A stretch of DNA of 35,127 nt from Candidatus Sulfopaludibacter sp. SbA4 (GTDB lineage: Bacteria; Acidobacteriota; Terriglobia; Bryobacterales; Bryobacteraceae): NCBI GenBank assembly GCA_900290305.1, contig OMOG01000723.1:13842-48968 (forward strand), in the 5' to 3' direction. The position numbers and the translations under genes were made by a program. Each line of letters starts with the position of its first letter. The first letter of the stretch is position 1. Below are positions 25,152 to 33,442 of the stretch, piece after piece. The notes below the pieces were generated by a model. It ran no database searches, was not told where the DNA came from, and saw nothing but the letters and a program-made list of their open reading frames with translations.

Positions 25152-28100
25152 ATGATGCCAACCCGAACCCTCTGCGCAACGGTGGCCGCGATTGGGCTTG
25201 CACTGTCGGGCTATTCCGCTCGTGCCTCCGTCATTGACTTCAACACTTTGCCTGGACCCAATGGCGCCGGTCTCAACGCTTACTTTGAAAACAACTTTAT
25301 TGTTGCTGTCGACCTTGGCCCCTGGCAAGAGGAGTTGACCGGTCTCGGAAATCCTCCGCCTTCCATTGCCTTTCAGCCGGTGGGCCCAGCAACCGGTTCG
25401 GTCAAGGTAACGCAATCCACCACCGGCCTTTTTACTTTCGCTTCCGTGGATCTCGAAACCGCGGGCACCCTCAACTACACGATCACGGGCTCTCGGCAAG
25501 GCAGCACGGTTCTATCCCAATCCGGCAGCCTGCCTACGCCCAATTCCTTCACGGCTATCCCCAGTGTGAATTCGTCGGTGGTGATGGACACCCTGACCAT
25601 CGTAACCAGTGTCGGAAATACCTCGGGCGCCGTCATCGACAATATCAATGTGACCGCCCTGAGCCCTCCGTCCGTTCTCTGTCCCGGTTTTCCCAACGGA
25701 GAAGAAACCGCGCCCTACGGTCCAGTGACGTGTTCCGCGTCGGGCGGCTCGGGATCCGGCTACCAGTTCTCCGCCCAAGGCCTGCCCACCGGGCTGACGA
25801 TCGGGGCGTCGAGCGGAACCGTGAGCGGCGTCCCAGTCGCGGGCAGCCACGGGACTTACTCCACTGTAACGATCTCCGTAACCGATTCCAACGGTTTCAC
25901 CGGCAATCTCCCGATCCCGCCACTGACCATCGGAGTTCTTGCCCTTCCAGCCTGCCCCGTAACTGCCGGCGAGGAATTGGTGCCTTACGTCCCCGTGGTC
26001 TGCACTGTCGCGAGCGGCACGCCACCCTACTCGTGGTCGGCCACTGGATTGCCCACCGGGCTGACCATTAATTCATCCACGGGAGTGATCGCGGGCACGC
26101 CCGCTGCCGGCAGCCACAACACTTACCCGACGGCGGTCACCGTCCAGGACTCTGCCGGCGCCTTGGCTGTCCAGTATACCGCGCCGCTGGTGATCGATCC
26201 CCCGCCGGTTCCCAACTGCCCCACGCTGCCGGATGGTCAGGAAGGTATCGCTTATGCCGGAGTCGCTTGCACCGCAACGGGTGGCTCGGGGAGCTACAAC
26301 TGGTCGGCGTCCGGGCTGCCCAACGGCCTGACCATCAACTCGTCCACCGGAGCGATCGGCGGAACTCCGGCTGCCGGCGCCGCCAAGACATACAGCAGCG
26401 TGCAAGTAACGGTCAAAGACTCACTCGGCGGCACGGCCACCTTCAAGGCTTCCGCGCTGGTGATCCATCCCGGTCCGGTAATCACCTCCCTCAGCCCTAG
26501 CACTGCCGCGGCAGGCAGCGGTGATTTCACTCTCACGGTGAACGGTACGGGCTTCTCCAGCGGCGCCACAGTCCAGTGGAATGGAACGCCGCTGACGACA
26601 ACCTTCGTGAGCGCGGCCGAACTCACGGCCGCGGTCCCGGCCGCCCTGCTCTCCAGCGCGGGCAGCATCGCTATTAAGGTGGTTCAGGGCATTATCGTCA
26701 CCGCCGGCGCGCCGTTCACGGTCAACTCGCCGGGCCAGCCGTGTACCTTCATCCTGACCCCTTCGAGCGCCAGTTTCGGCGCCGCTGGCGGCTCCGCCGG
26801 CATCTCCGTAACCGCCTCCCGCAGCGACTGCACCTGGACGGCCACCAGCAGCGCGTCCTTTATTACGTTTTCCAACAACAACCTTACCGGCAGCGGAACG
26901 CTCAACTACAACGTGAGCGCGAATACAGCCGGCACCAGCCGCACCGGCACGATTTCAATCGGCGCGCAATCGTTCGCAGTCGCTCAGGGCGGAGTCACTT
27001 GCATTTACTCGCTCCCCATCACCAGTCAGTCGTTTCCCGCGGCCGGCGGCCCCGGTACCGCCGCAGTGCAGGCGCCGCCCGGCTGCGTTTGGACCGCTAC
27101 CAGCGCCTCGCCGTTCATCACCATCTCGGCTCCCGCCGGAGGCTCCGGAGACGGCAGCGTCGCCTTCACCGTGACGGCGAATCCGTCGTTGGCGGGCCGC
27201 TCCGATACCTTCACCCTCGCCAATCAGCCATTTGCCGTGTCACAGGCCGGAACTGGCGCCACCCTGAGTTGCGCAGCCGGCGTTCCCTCGGTACCCCAGG
27301 TGGCGCTCGAAGGCCGCACCGAGGTGCTGGGGGATTACGTGGTGAATTGCAGCGGGCTGGCCGGACCTTTGACAGCCGACTTTACTCTGATCCTGAATAC
27401 CAACGTGACCAACGCGCTGACCGACTTCGTCACCGACGCCGTATTGACCGTGAATGGCGGCGCCCCGCAGAATGCCGTCGTCACGAGTTATAACTCTGTC
27501 CAATGGCCCGGTGTTGTGGTTTCTCCCGCCGGCGACGGCACCGCCGTTCTGCGGATTTCCAAGGTGCGTGCCGACGCCAGCCTGTTGGCAACCCCGGGAA
27601 ATCTGCAGCCCGCGCCAATCACCGGCCAGTTGAATGTCAGTGCCCTGATAACAGTTCCCATAGCTTCGCCCCGGCAGACTATGGCCAACGCCGCCCCGTC
27701 GCTGGCGTTCACCAAGAGCCAGGCATCGCCGCCCACCGGCGGAACCAGGACTCTGATACCGCTTTTGTTTCAGGAAACCAGCGCCGGCTCGTTCCAGCCC
27801 GCGGTCACTCGATTGCGCATTACCCTGACCAACATACCCGCCGCGGTCCAGGTGTTAGCGCCGGTCTTCCCCGCGGAAGGCGCTGCGCAGGCGCAGTTAT
27901 ACTCCGCCGATTCCAGCGGCGCGGGCGGATCCCCTGTGGCGGGCGCATCGCAACCGGAAGGAACGTATCAGCCGTTGGCCGTCACCCAGGGAACCACGAC
28001 CGCAACCTGGGTCGTGCTGGCGTCCAGTCCGTCGGCCATCCAGACCTGGACGTTTCCGCTGCTGGTATTGAACGCCGCCGCCGGAGACCTGAATCAGATC

Positions 28101-29519
28101 CAGGTGACTGGCAGCCTGGCGCCTGTCAGCGATATCGGTATTGCCAGCGCCACCGCCCCGGTCCCGCGGTACCGCGACTTTTCCGTGCCGCAGAAACTCG
28201 TCAACCTGCGCATGTCGATTTCGTTGAACTCGCCGCCCCCCGCGCCCCGTGCCCCCGTCGCCGCGGGCTCCAATGTGACTTACACGCAGCAGTTGGTGAA
28301 TGATACCTCCGACCCCACCCAGGTGGCCACCAACGTGATAATCCGCGATAATCTGCCCTCCGGCCTGTCACTGGTGAGTTGCTCGGCGATCGGGGGAACC
28401 GTCTGCAATTCGTCTGGAAATCAGGTTCAGGTTTCCTATCCGTCGCTGGGAGCGGGACAGAGCGAGACCGTGATGGTGACCGCGGCAGTCGATCCCACGC
28501 TGCCCGATGGGACGGTGATCCAGAACGCGGCGAGTGGCAGCAGCGACCAGGCGACCCAGGATCCCTCGGCCGCCACGGCCAGCGTCAGTTTCATCGTGAA
28601 CGATGTTCCCCTGACTGTGGGGATCACCCCGTCGTCGGGCGCCTCCAGCAGCCAGAGTTTCCAATTTCAGTTTTCGCATCCGGCCGGGTACCAGAACCTG
28701 GGCGTAGTCGATATGCTGATCAACAACTCACTGGATGGGCGCCACGCCTGCTACCTCGCCTACGTGGTACAGTCGAGTACTCTCGTATTGGTGGACGACG
28801 TCGGAGACGCCGGAGGACCCTACGCCGGCTCGGTGCCGCTGGGAAGTTCGAGCACCATCCAGAACAGTCAGTGCGCCGTCAACCTGGTGTCGGCGGCCGG
28901 TAGCGGCGCCACCCTGACCCTGACGCTGAACATCGCGTTCAAGCCGGCGTTTGGTGGGGACCGGATCGTATTCGTGGCCGCGGTCAGTCAGTCCCTGGCC
29001 AACTCGGATTGGCAGCCGTTGGGCGTCTGGCAGGTGCCTGGACCGCCTCCGGCGCCGGTGACCATCGCGGTAACGGGCGCCTCGCCGGCTCGATGGGCGG
29101 CCGCGGCAGGCAGCAACAAGCAATTCACGTTCACCTTGACCGACACCGCCGGCGCGGGCGACCTGGGCGTAGTGAATGTGCTGATCAACAAGTTTATCGA
29201 CGGCCGGCAGGCCTGTTATCTGGCGTATGTCGCTTCCACCAACACGCTGCTCCTGGTGGATGACTCGGGCGATGCGGGCGGTCCGTATGCCGGGTCTATG
29301 GTGCTGAGCGGGACATCGGCGAGCATCGAGAATAGTCAGTGCCAAGTCAGTAGCGTGGGTTCGGTTGTGGCTCCTGGGCCCGGCACACTGGCCCTGACTC
29401 TCGATATCACGTTGAAATCCGCCTTCGCCGGCAATCGGGTGATCTACCTGGCGGGGCGCGACCGCAGCGACGGAAACAGCACAGGCTGGCAGGCGGCGGC
29501 CACCTGGTCGGTGCAGTAG
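25152..29519 (+). CDS. Giant secreted multi-domain protein, copy 2 (paralogue of the preceding gene)
   Basis: 1455 residues from ATG 25152 (a second ATG follows at once), with only a weak GAG upstream, 9 bp after copy 1; translational coupling is likely. Domain order is the same: signal peptide (TRTLCATVAAIGLALSGYSA), SVIDF domain, three Ig-like modules each with a Cys pair, IPT/TIG, two BACON-like domains, middle beta region (LEGRTEVLGDYVVNC), DUF11-like module and two C-terminal ACYLAY/NSQC repeats, ending WQAAATWSVQ. By eye the N-terminal ~160 residues are much less alike between copies than the C-terminal half, which is nearly identical over long stretches. Extracellular; function unknown. 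A histidine kinase gene begins 98 bp downstream. Confidence 0.9.
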   Translation: MMPTRTLCATVAAIGLALSGYSARASVIDFNTLPGPNGAGLNAYFENNFIVAVDLGPWQEELTGLGNPPPSIAFQPVGPATGSVKVTQSTTGLFTFASVDLETAGTLNYTITGSRQGSTVLSQSGSLPTPNSFTAIPSVNSSVVMDTLTIVTSVGNTSGAVIDNINVTALSPPSVLCPGFPNGEETAPYGPVTCSASGGSGSGYQFSAQGLPTGLTIGASSGTVSGVPVAGSHGTYSTVTISVTDSNGFTGNLPIPPLTIGVLALPACPVTAGEELVPYVPVVCTVASGTPPYSWSATGLPTGLTINSSTGVIAGTPAAGSHNTYPTAVTVQDSAGALAVQYTAPLVIDPPPVPNCPTLPDGQEGIAYAGVACTATGGSGSYNWSASGLPNGLTINSSTGAIGGTPAAGAAKTYSSVQVTVKDSLGGTATFKASALVIHPGPVITSLSPSTAAAGSGDFTLTVNGTGFSSGATVQWNGTPLTTTFVSAAELTAAVPAALLSSAGSIAIKVVQGIIVTAGAPFTVNSPGQPCTFILTPSSASFGAAGGSAGISVTASRSDCTWTATSSASFITFSNNNLTGSGTLNYNVSANTAGTSRTGTISIGAQSFAVAQGGVTCIYSLPITSQSFPAAGGPGTAAVQAPPGCVWTATSASPFITISAPAGGSGDGSVAFTVTANPSLAGRSDTFTLANQPFAVSQAGTGATLSCAAGVPSVPQVALEGRTEVLGDYVVNCSGLAGPLTADFTLILNTNVTNALTDFVTDAVLTVNGGAPQNAVVTSYNSVQWPGVVVSPAGDGTAVLRISKVRADASLLATPGNLQPAPITGQLNVSALITVPIASPRQTMANAAPSLAFTKSQASPPTGGTRTLIPLLFQETSAGSFQPAVTRLRITLTNIPAAVQVLAPVFPAEGAAQAQLYSADSSGAGGSPVAGASQPEGTYQPLAVTQGTTTATWVVLASSPSAIQTWTFPLLVLNAAAGDLNQIQVTGSLAPVSDIGIASATAPVPRYRDFSVPQKLVNLRMSISLNSPPPAPRAPVAAGSNVTYTQQLVNDTSDPTQVATNVIIRDNLPSGLSLVSCSAIGGTVCNSSGNQVQVSYPSLGAGQSETVMVTAAVDPTLPDGTVIQNAASGSSDQATQDPSAATASVSFIVNDVPLTVGITPSSGASSSQSFQFQFSHPAGYQNLGVVDMLINNSLDGRHACYLAYVVQSSTLVLVDDVGDAGGPYAGSVPLGSSSTIQNSQCAVNLVSAAGSGATLTLTLNIAFKPAFGGDRIVFVAAVSQSLANSDWQPLGVWQVPGPPPAPVTIAVTGASPARWAAAAGSNKQFTFTLTDTAGAGDLGVVNVLINKFIDGRQACYLAYVASTNTLLLVDDSGDAGGPYAGSMVLSGTSASIENSQCQVSSVGSVVAPGPGTLALTLDITLKSAFAGNRVIYLAGRDRSDGNSTGWQAAATWSVQ

Positions 29520-29520
29520 A

Positions 29521-29592
29521 GCGCGGCCGCGACCCTCGCCCCGCCGATCCCCGGCCCCATGGCAGACTGCGGCCACCTGGCCGGTGCAATAA
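29521..29592 (+). pseudogene. Remnant of a third giant-gene 3' end
   Basis: At 29560-29592 the frame reads WQTAATWPVQ-stop, against WQAAATWSVQ-stop at the end of copy 2 (29487-29519). The DNA matches at 28 of 33 positions. Weaker similarity extends back to a GCGACC shared with the copy 2 text. No longer reading frame survives. This looks like the stump of another array member. Confidence 0.65.
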
Positions 29593-29617
29593 AGGGTACT
29601 GTTGATAGAGGAGGACC

Positions 29618-31366
29618 ATGCGCTTCTGGTCGATGAGTCCGGAAAGAAGCAGACCGCGCACCCTGCTTTCGTGGCTGTTCGTGGGCGCGCTGTTTGTCCT
29701 TTGCGGAGTCCTCGGCATTTTTCAATACCGGTTGATCGGGGAAGTCAGCGACGCCGCGCGCGAACGGCTTCGCGGCAGCCTGCGGGCGAGCCTGAATCGA
29801 TTCAGCAGCGATTTCAACTCCGAGCTTTCCACCGCCGCGCGGGCCATCCTGCCGGTCAACCCCGCGGACGCGCGGGAGGTGGAAGCCGCGTTGCCGGCCC
29901 GCTATGAGCAGTGGAAAACGGCCGCGCGGCACCACCAGGTATTTCGCCGCATCGCCATCGCCATACCCCAAGAGAGTGCGCTGGTTTTGCGCACGTTCGA
30001 CCTGAACACGGGGGCCATCGAGGCGGCGGACTGGCCTGAAAGCTGGAGCCTCCTGAAACATCGCCTGGAGGGAATGGTTTGGCCCGAGGATCGCGGTTGG
30101 CGTCCGCCCGGCCCTCCTCCGGAACGCGACGCGCTGGTCTTCGAGGTGCCCGTTTTCGGCAGTCCTCGGCCCGGCCCTCCCCGGCCTCCCTTCAGCCGAA
30201 GGGAGATCGCCTGGGTACTCTTCGAAGCCAACACCGCGTACGTGCGGGAGACGCTTCTGCCGGAAATGCTGCAGCGCGATTTGGCCGATTACCAGGTGGC
30301 GGTGGTCACGAAAACCAACCCGCCGCAAGTGATTTACGAGTCCGATCCGGATGACGCGAGGAAGATATCGGGCAGCGCCGATGCGTCGGTCAGCTTCTTC
30401 GACGTGCAGGTCGATTCGCGCCAGCCCGGCCCCCCGAATCGCGGGCGCGGACCCGGAGGCTCTGGACCGGGTTTCGGGCCGGCCCCCGGTTCGGGACGCT
30501 GGCAGATGTTCGTCCGCAATCGCGCCGGGTCGCTCGAAGCGGTGGTCGCCCGCGCGCGGCGCCTCAATCTCGCGCTCACCACGGGCGTCTTGCTGCTGCT
30601 GTTGGCCAGCGTGGCCGCGCTGATTCGCTTTACGCAACGCGCGCAGAAACTGGCCGAGCTGCAGATGGGCTTTGTCGCCGGGGTTTCGCACGAACTGCGG
30701 ACGCCGCTCGCCGTGATCCACACCGCGGGATACAACCTGCAAGGCAAAATGGCCCAGAACCCGGTGCAGGTGGAGCGCTACGGCGCCCTGATCCAGAAAG
30801 AATCCGGGCGGCTCAAAGACCTCGTCGAACAGGTCTTGCGCTTTGCCGGCGCCGAAGCCGGCCGGGTGATCCACGAGCCCGAGCCGCTCTCGGTCGAGTC
30901 GGTGATCGACGACACCATGGAATCCAGCAAAGCCGTGATGGACGAGTCGCATTGCGTGATCGAGAAGGCCATCGAGCCCGGTCTGCCGCTCATTCTGGGC
31001 GATCCCATGGCGCTGAAGCACGCGCTCCAGAACCTGCTGAGCAACGCCGCCAAGTACGGCGCCAAGGGAGGCAACTGGATCGGTATCTTCGCCTCCAAAG
31101 CCACCGACCACGGGCGCACCATGGTGGAGATTCGCGTGGCCGACCGCGGGCCGGGAATTCCCGCGGACGAGCAGGCGCAGATCTTCGATCCGTTCTTTCG
31201 CGGGCAGCGCGCGGTCCAGGATCAGGTACACGGAACGGGCCTGGGATTGAACCTGGTGAAGAAGATCGTGGAGGCCCATGGCGGCACCATACGGGTGAAG
31301 AGCGAGCCGATGAAGGGAGCCGAGTTCATCGTGCGGATTCCCGAGGCCGCGGGAGTATCGGGATGA
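29618..31366 (+). CDS. Membrane sensor histidine kinase
   Basis: 582 residues, ATG 29618 with AGGAGGA just upstream. There are two membrane helices: ~16-37 (LLSWLFVGALFVLCGVLGIF) and ~318-340 (LNLALTTGVLLLLLASVAAL). Between them is a ~280-residue extracytoplasmic sensor region with Pro/Gly-rich linkers (GPPPERDALVF, GSPRPGPPRPPF, RGPGGSGPGFGPAPGSG) and no recognised fold. The cytoplasmic part follows directly without an obvious HAMP: H-box VSHELRTPLAV with phospho-His ~358, N-box NLLSNAAKYG, G1 DRGPGIP and G2 GTGLGLNLVKK. It overlaps the response regulator by 4 bp (ATGA). Its signal is unknown; the giant secreted genes just upstream are candidate targets or ligands. Confidence 0.93.
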   Translation: MRFWSMSPERSRPRTLLSWLFVGALFVLCGVLGIFQYRLIGEVSDAARERLRGSLRASLNRFSSDFNSELSTAARAILPVNPADAREVEAALPARYEQWKTAARHHQVFRRIAIAIPQESALVLRTFDLNTGAIEAADWPESWSLLKHRLEGMVWPEDRGWRPPGPPPERDALVFEVPVFGSPRPGPPRPPFSRREIAWVLFEANTAYVRETLLPEMLQRDLADYQVAVVTKTNPPQVIYESDPDDARKISGSADASVSFFDVQVDSRQPGPPNRGRGPGGSGPGFGPAPGSGRWQMFVRNRAGSLEAVVARARRLNLALTTGVLLLLLASVAALIRFTQRAQKLAELQMGFVAGVSHELRTPLAVIHTAGYNLQGKMAQNPVQVERYGALIQKESGRLKDLVEQVLRFAGAEAGRVIHEPEPLSVESVIDDTMESSKAVMDESHCVIEKAIEPGLPLILGDPMALKHALQNLLSNAAKYGAKGGNWIGIFASKATDHGRTMVEIRVADRGPGIPADEQAQIFDPFFRGQRAVQDQVHGTGLGLNLVKKIVEAHGGTIRVKSEPMKGAEFIVRIPEAAGVSG

Positions 31367-32049
31367 GCGCGCGCATTCTGCTGGTGGAGGATGAGCCGGG
31401 CCTGGTACTCACTTTGTCCGACCTTCTCTCGATGGAAGGCTACACGGTGGAGAGCGCCACAGATGGCCCAACGGGTCTGGCCAAAGCGTCGGGCGAGGCG
31501 TTCGACCTGGTTATTCTCGACGTGATGCTGCCCGGCAAGAGCGGCCTGGAAGTCTGCCGGGAACTGCGCTTCCATGGAAAAGATGTCCCGGTTCTCATGC
31601 TGACCGCGAAGTCACAGTTAGTGGACCGCGTAGTGGGGTTGAAGATCGGGGCGGACGATTACCTGACCAAGCCGTTCGAGGCCCCCGAGCTGCTGGCCAG
31701 AATCGAAGCCTTGCTGCGGCGCGCGAAGAAGGAAAAGCTGGCGCCCATGGGGCGGTTCCAGTTCGGAAACGTGGAGGTGGATTTCGAGAAGGCCGACGTG
31801 ACTAAGGGCGGCGTGCCGGTAAGCCTGGCGGGAAAAGAGCTGGAGCTTCTGCGCTACCTGGTGGATCATCGGGGCAACGTGGTTTCGCGCGACGAGCTGC
31901 TCGAAGGCGTGTGGGAATATCAGCCGGGCGTGTCTTCAAGGACCATCGATGTGCACGTCGCGTGGCTGCGGCAGAAGCTGGAAGAGAATCCGCAGAATCC
32001 GAAATTCATTCACACGGTGCGGGGCGTGGGGTATCGGTTCTCGGCCTAA
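31363..32049 (+). CDS. OmpR/PhoB-type response regulator
   Basis: 228 residues. I take ATG 31363-31365, overlapping the kinase stop (ATGA); the longer frame upstream is antisense-like shadow inside the kinase. Receiver domain 1-~120: acidic pair ED (9-10), phospho-acceptor Asp53 in LVILDVMLPG, Thr81 and Lys103 (YLTKPF). DNA-binding winged helix ~130-228 (LAGKELELLRYLVDHRGNVV, then SRTIDVHVAWLRQKLEENP and TVRGVGYRF). It is the obvious partner of the adjacent kinase. Target promoters are unknown, but the inverted repeat near 20649-20679 upstream of the giant array is one candidate site (inference). Ends tail-to-tail with the next gene, overlapping by 4 bp. Confidence 0.95.
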   Translation: MSARILLVEDEPGLVLTLSDLLSMEGYTVESATDGPTGLAKASGEAFDLVILDVMLPGKSGLEVCRELRFHGKDVPVLMLTAKSQLVDRVVGLKIGADDYLTKPFEAPELLARIEALLRRAKKEKLAPMGRFQFGNVEVDFEKADVTKGGVPVSLAGKELELLRYLVDHRGNVVSRDELLEGVWEYQPGVSSRTIDVHVAWLRQKLEENPQNPKFIHTVRGVGYRFSA

Positions 32050-32471
32050 GCCTGCCCGGCTAGCCGAAGCTCGTCTTCGATCTCGTAAATCTTGTCTTCA
32101 AGAGGCCTGGTCGGCTGGCCCGCCGACTTGGCGTCTTCGAACTTCTTCTTCGCAGTGGCCAGGCGCTTCTGGAGTCCGAGTACCTTCTTGCTCGGCTTGG
32201 CCGCGACGGGCGGAGCAGCCGGCGGCTCCGGCGCCGGTTTGGGCTTCGCGGCCTTCTTGCTTTTCGATTTCGCGGAGGCCTTGTAACGGAAGGCCGTGAC
32301 CGGCGACGGAGGCTTCAGCGACCCGCCGAAATCCGCGCGGTACTCTTCGGCAATCTGCGCCGCCGCCGAAAGCAATTCGCGAAAGCGCGACTCCATCGCG
32401 TGCTTCGCCTTCATTCGCAGGTCTTCGCCTTGCTGCTTCCAGCGTTGGTATTCGGATATGGCATCGGTCAT
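32046..32471 (-). CDS. Small Lys/Ala/Pro-rich protein of unknown function
   Basis: 141 residues, ATG 32469-32471 overlapping the stop of the upstream DUF1080 gene (ATGA), so it is translationally coupled. No signal peptide. The N-terminal ~45 residues are helical and charged (MTDAISEYQRWKQQGEDLRM, FRELLSAAAQIAEEYRADF). A basic, disordered Lys/Ala/Pro linker follows (SAKSKSKKAAKPKPAPEPPA), then a coiled-coil-like end (LQKRLATAKKKFEDAKSAG). The basic linker could bind nucleic acid, but no family is recognised. The stop overlaps the convergent response-regulator stop (32046-32049). Confidence 0.75.
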   Translation of the reverse strand: MTDAISEYQRWKQQGEDLRMKAKHAMESRFRELLSAAAQIAEEYRADFGGSLKPPSPVTAFRYKASAKSKSKKAAKPKPAPEPPAAPPVAAKPSKKVLGLQKRLATAKKKFEDAKSAGQPTRPLEDKIYEIEDELRLAGQA

Positions 32472-33394
32472 TTAGGCACCGAAATCGTGATGTTGCGATA
32501 CTTCATTCCGCCGTCGTGATCGCCCTGGAGCATGATGGGGCCGGGCTCGCCTTCATGGCTGTCGAGAGCGCCGCCGGTGATACCCGGCATTTCCTGGTTG
32601 TCGTGAATCTTAACTCCGTTGCGAATCACCGTCACCGTGCGTCCTACCAGCGTGATGCCGAAGGTCTGCCAGTCGCCCGAACCGAGCGGCATGGCCACCG
32701 CGGGTGCAGAGTAACCGTAGACCGCGCCCATTTCGTGGCTGGGGTTGGTTCCGCCTTCGGTGCCCACCTGGATCTCGTAACGGCCGCGGAGATAGATTCC
32801 GCTGTTGCATTTCTCCGGGCAATTGACTTCGATGTGCAGCTTGAAATCGTCGAATTTCCGCGTGGTGCGAATGTTCGAGCCGCGGTCCTGGTTCAACAGC
32901 GTTCCGTCCGCGACCACCCACTTACTGCGGTCGGGATTGTTCACCGGCTCCCACCCGGTGAGGTCCTTGCCGTTGAACAGTGGTTCCGGAGGGGTCCAGG
33001 CCTTCGGCATGGGACGCTTCAATTCGGGCGCGCGAACGCCGGCGATCTGGGTGTCCGAAGTATCGCCGCGTTTCTGGACGCCCGAGATCTTGTCGCCTTC
33101 CGCGGTGAGATCCCAGATGGTCTCCGGCCCACGGCCCGCCGCGGTTACGGTCACGACCAAGTGGGCCCCATCCATTTTTGCGGCAACGATGGGCCGTACG
33201 GCCCCGCCGCCGGGCTGGATACGGCCATCCAGTTTTCCGTCTTTCTCGACAATTTCCATCCACTGATTGGCGGCGCCTCGAGGCGTGGTAACGGTGAGAT
33301 CCCAGCGGCCGAGAAACGGGTTCTTGGCGGGTTGCGATCTTGCGGGCAGGAGCAGCGCGGCGGCAATCGCCGGAACGATCCAGAGAGATTTCAT
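32468..33394 (-). CDS. Exported DUF1080 (3-keto-disaccharide hydrolase-like) protein
   Basis: 308 residues from ATG 33392-33394; a 12-codon longer frame runs into a dispersed palindrome and is rejected. Signal peptide MKSLWIVPAIAAALLLPARS. Residues ~22-110 form a small beta domain (NPFLGRWDLTVTTPRGAANQ). Residues ~125-308 match DUF1080/3-keto-disaccharide hydrolase: PLFNGKDLTGWEPVNNPD, KWVVADGTLL, DFKLHIEVNCPEKCNSGIYL and GRYEIQVGTEGG, ending MKYRNITISVPK. The family is a concanavalin-like beta sandwich acting on sugars outside the cytoplasm. It lies downstream of the beta-helix protein and overlaps the small gene that follows. Confidence 0.88.
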   Translation of the reverse strand: MKSLWIVPAIAAALLLPARSQPAKNPFLGRWDLTVTTPRGAANQWMEIVEKDGKLDGRIQPGGGAVRPIVAAKMDGAHLVVTVTAAGRGPETIWDLTAEGDKISGVQKRGDTSDTQIAGVRAPELKRPMPKAWTPPEPLFNGKDLTGWEPVNNPDRSKWVVADGTLLNQDRGSNIRTTRKFDDFKLHIEVNCPEKCNSGIYLRGRYEIQVGTEGGTNPSHEMGAVYGYSAPAVAMPLGSGDWQTFGITLVGRTVTVIRNGVKIHDNQEMPGITGGALDSHEGEPGPIMLQGDHDGGMKYRNITISVPK

Positions 33395-33420
33395 CACCGC
33401 ATAGTGTAGCCGAAAGCAAG

Positions 33421-33442
33421 ACACAGGCAAGAATGCCTGTGC
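33421..33442. repeat. Dispersed palindrome (REP-like), copy at 33.4 kb
   Basis: Same core as the copies near 13.2 and 15.5 kb, in the opposite orientation (ACAGGCAAGAATGCCTGT). Its edge touches the stop codon of the beta-helix gene (33442-33444), within the 47-bp gap before the DUF1080 gene. Confidence 0.8.

Noticed and set aside
20739-29519. PEP-CTERM or LPXTG sorting signal on the giant proteins
   Set aside because: Both end in ATWSVQ right after the last repeat with no hydrophobic helix or basic tail.
29521-29617. Intrinsic terminator between giant copy 2 and the kinase
   Set aside because: The gap is GC-rich, but no hairpin followed by a T-run is visible.
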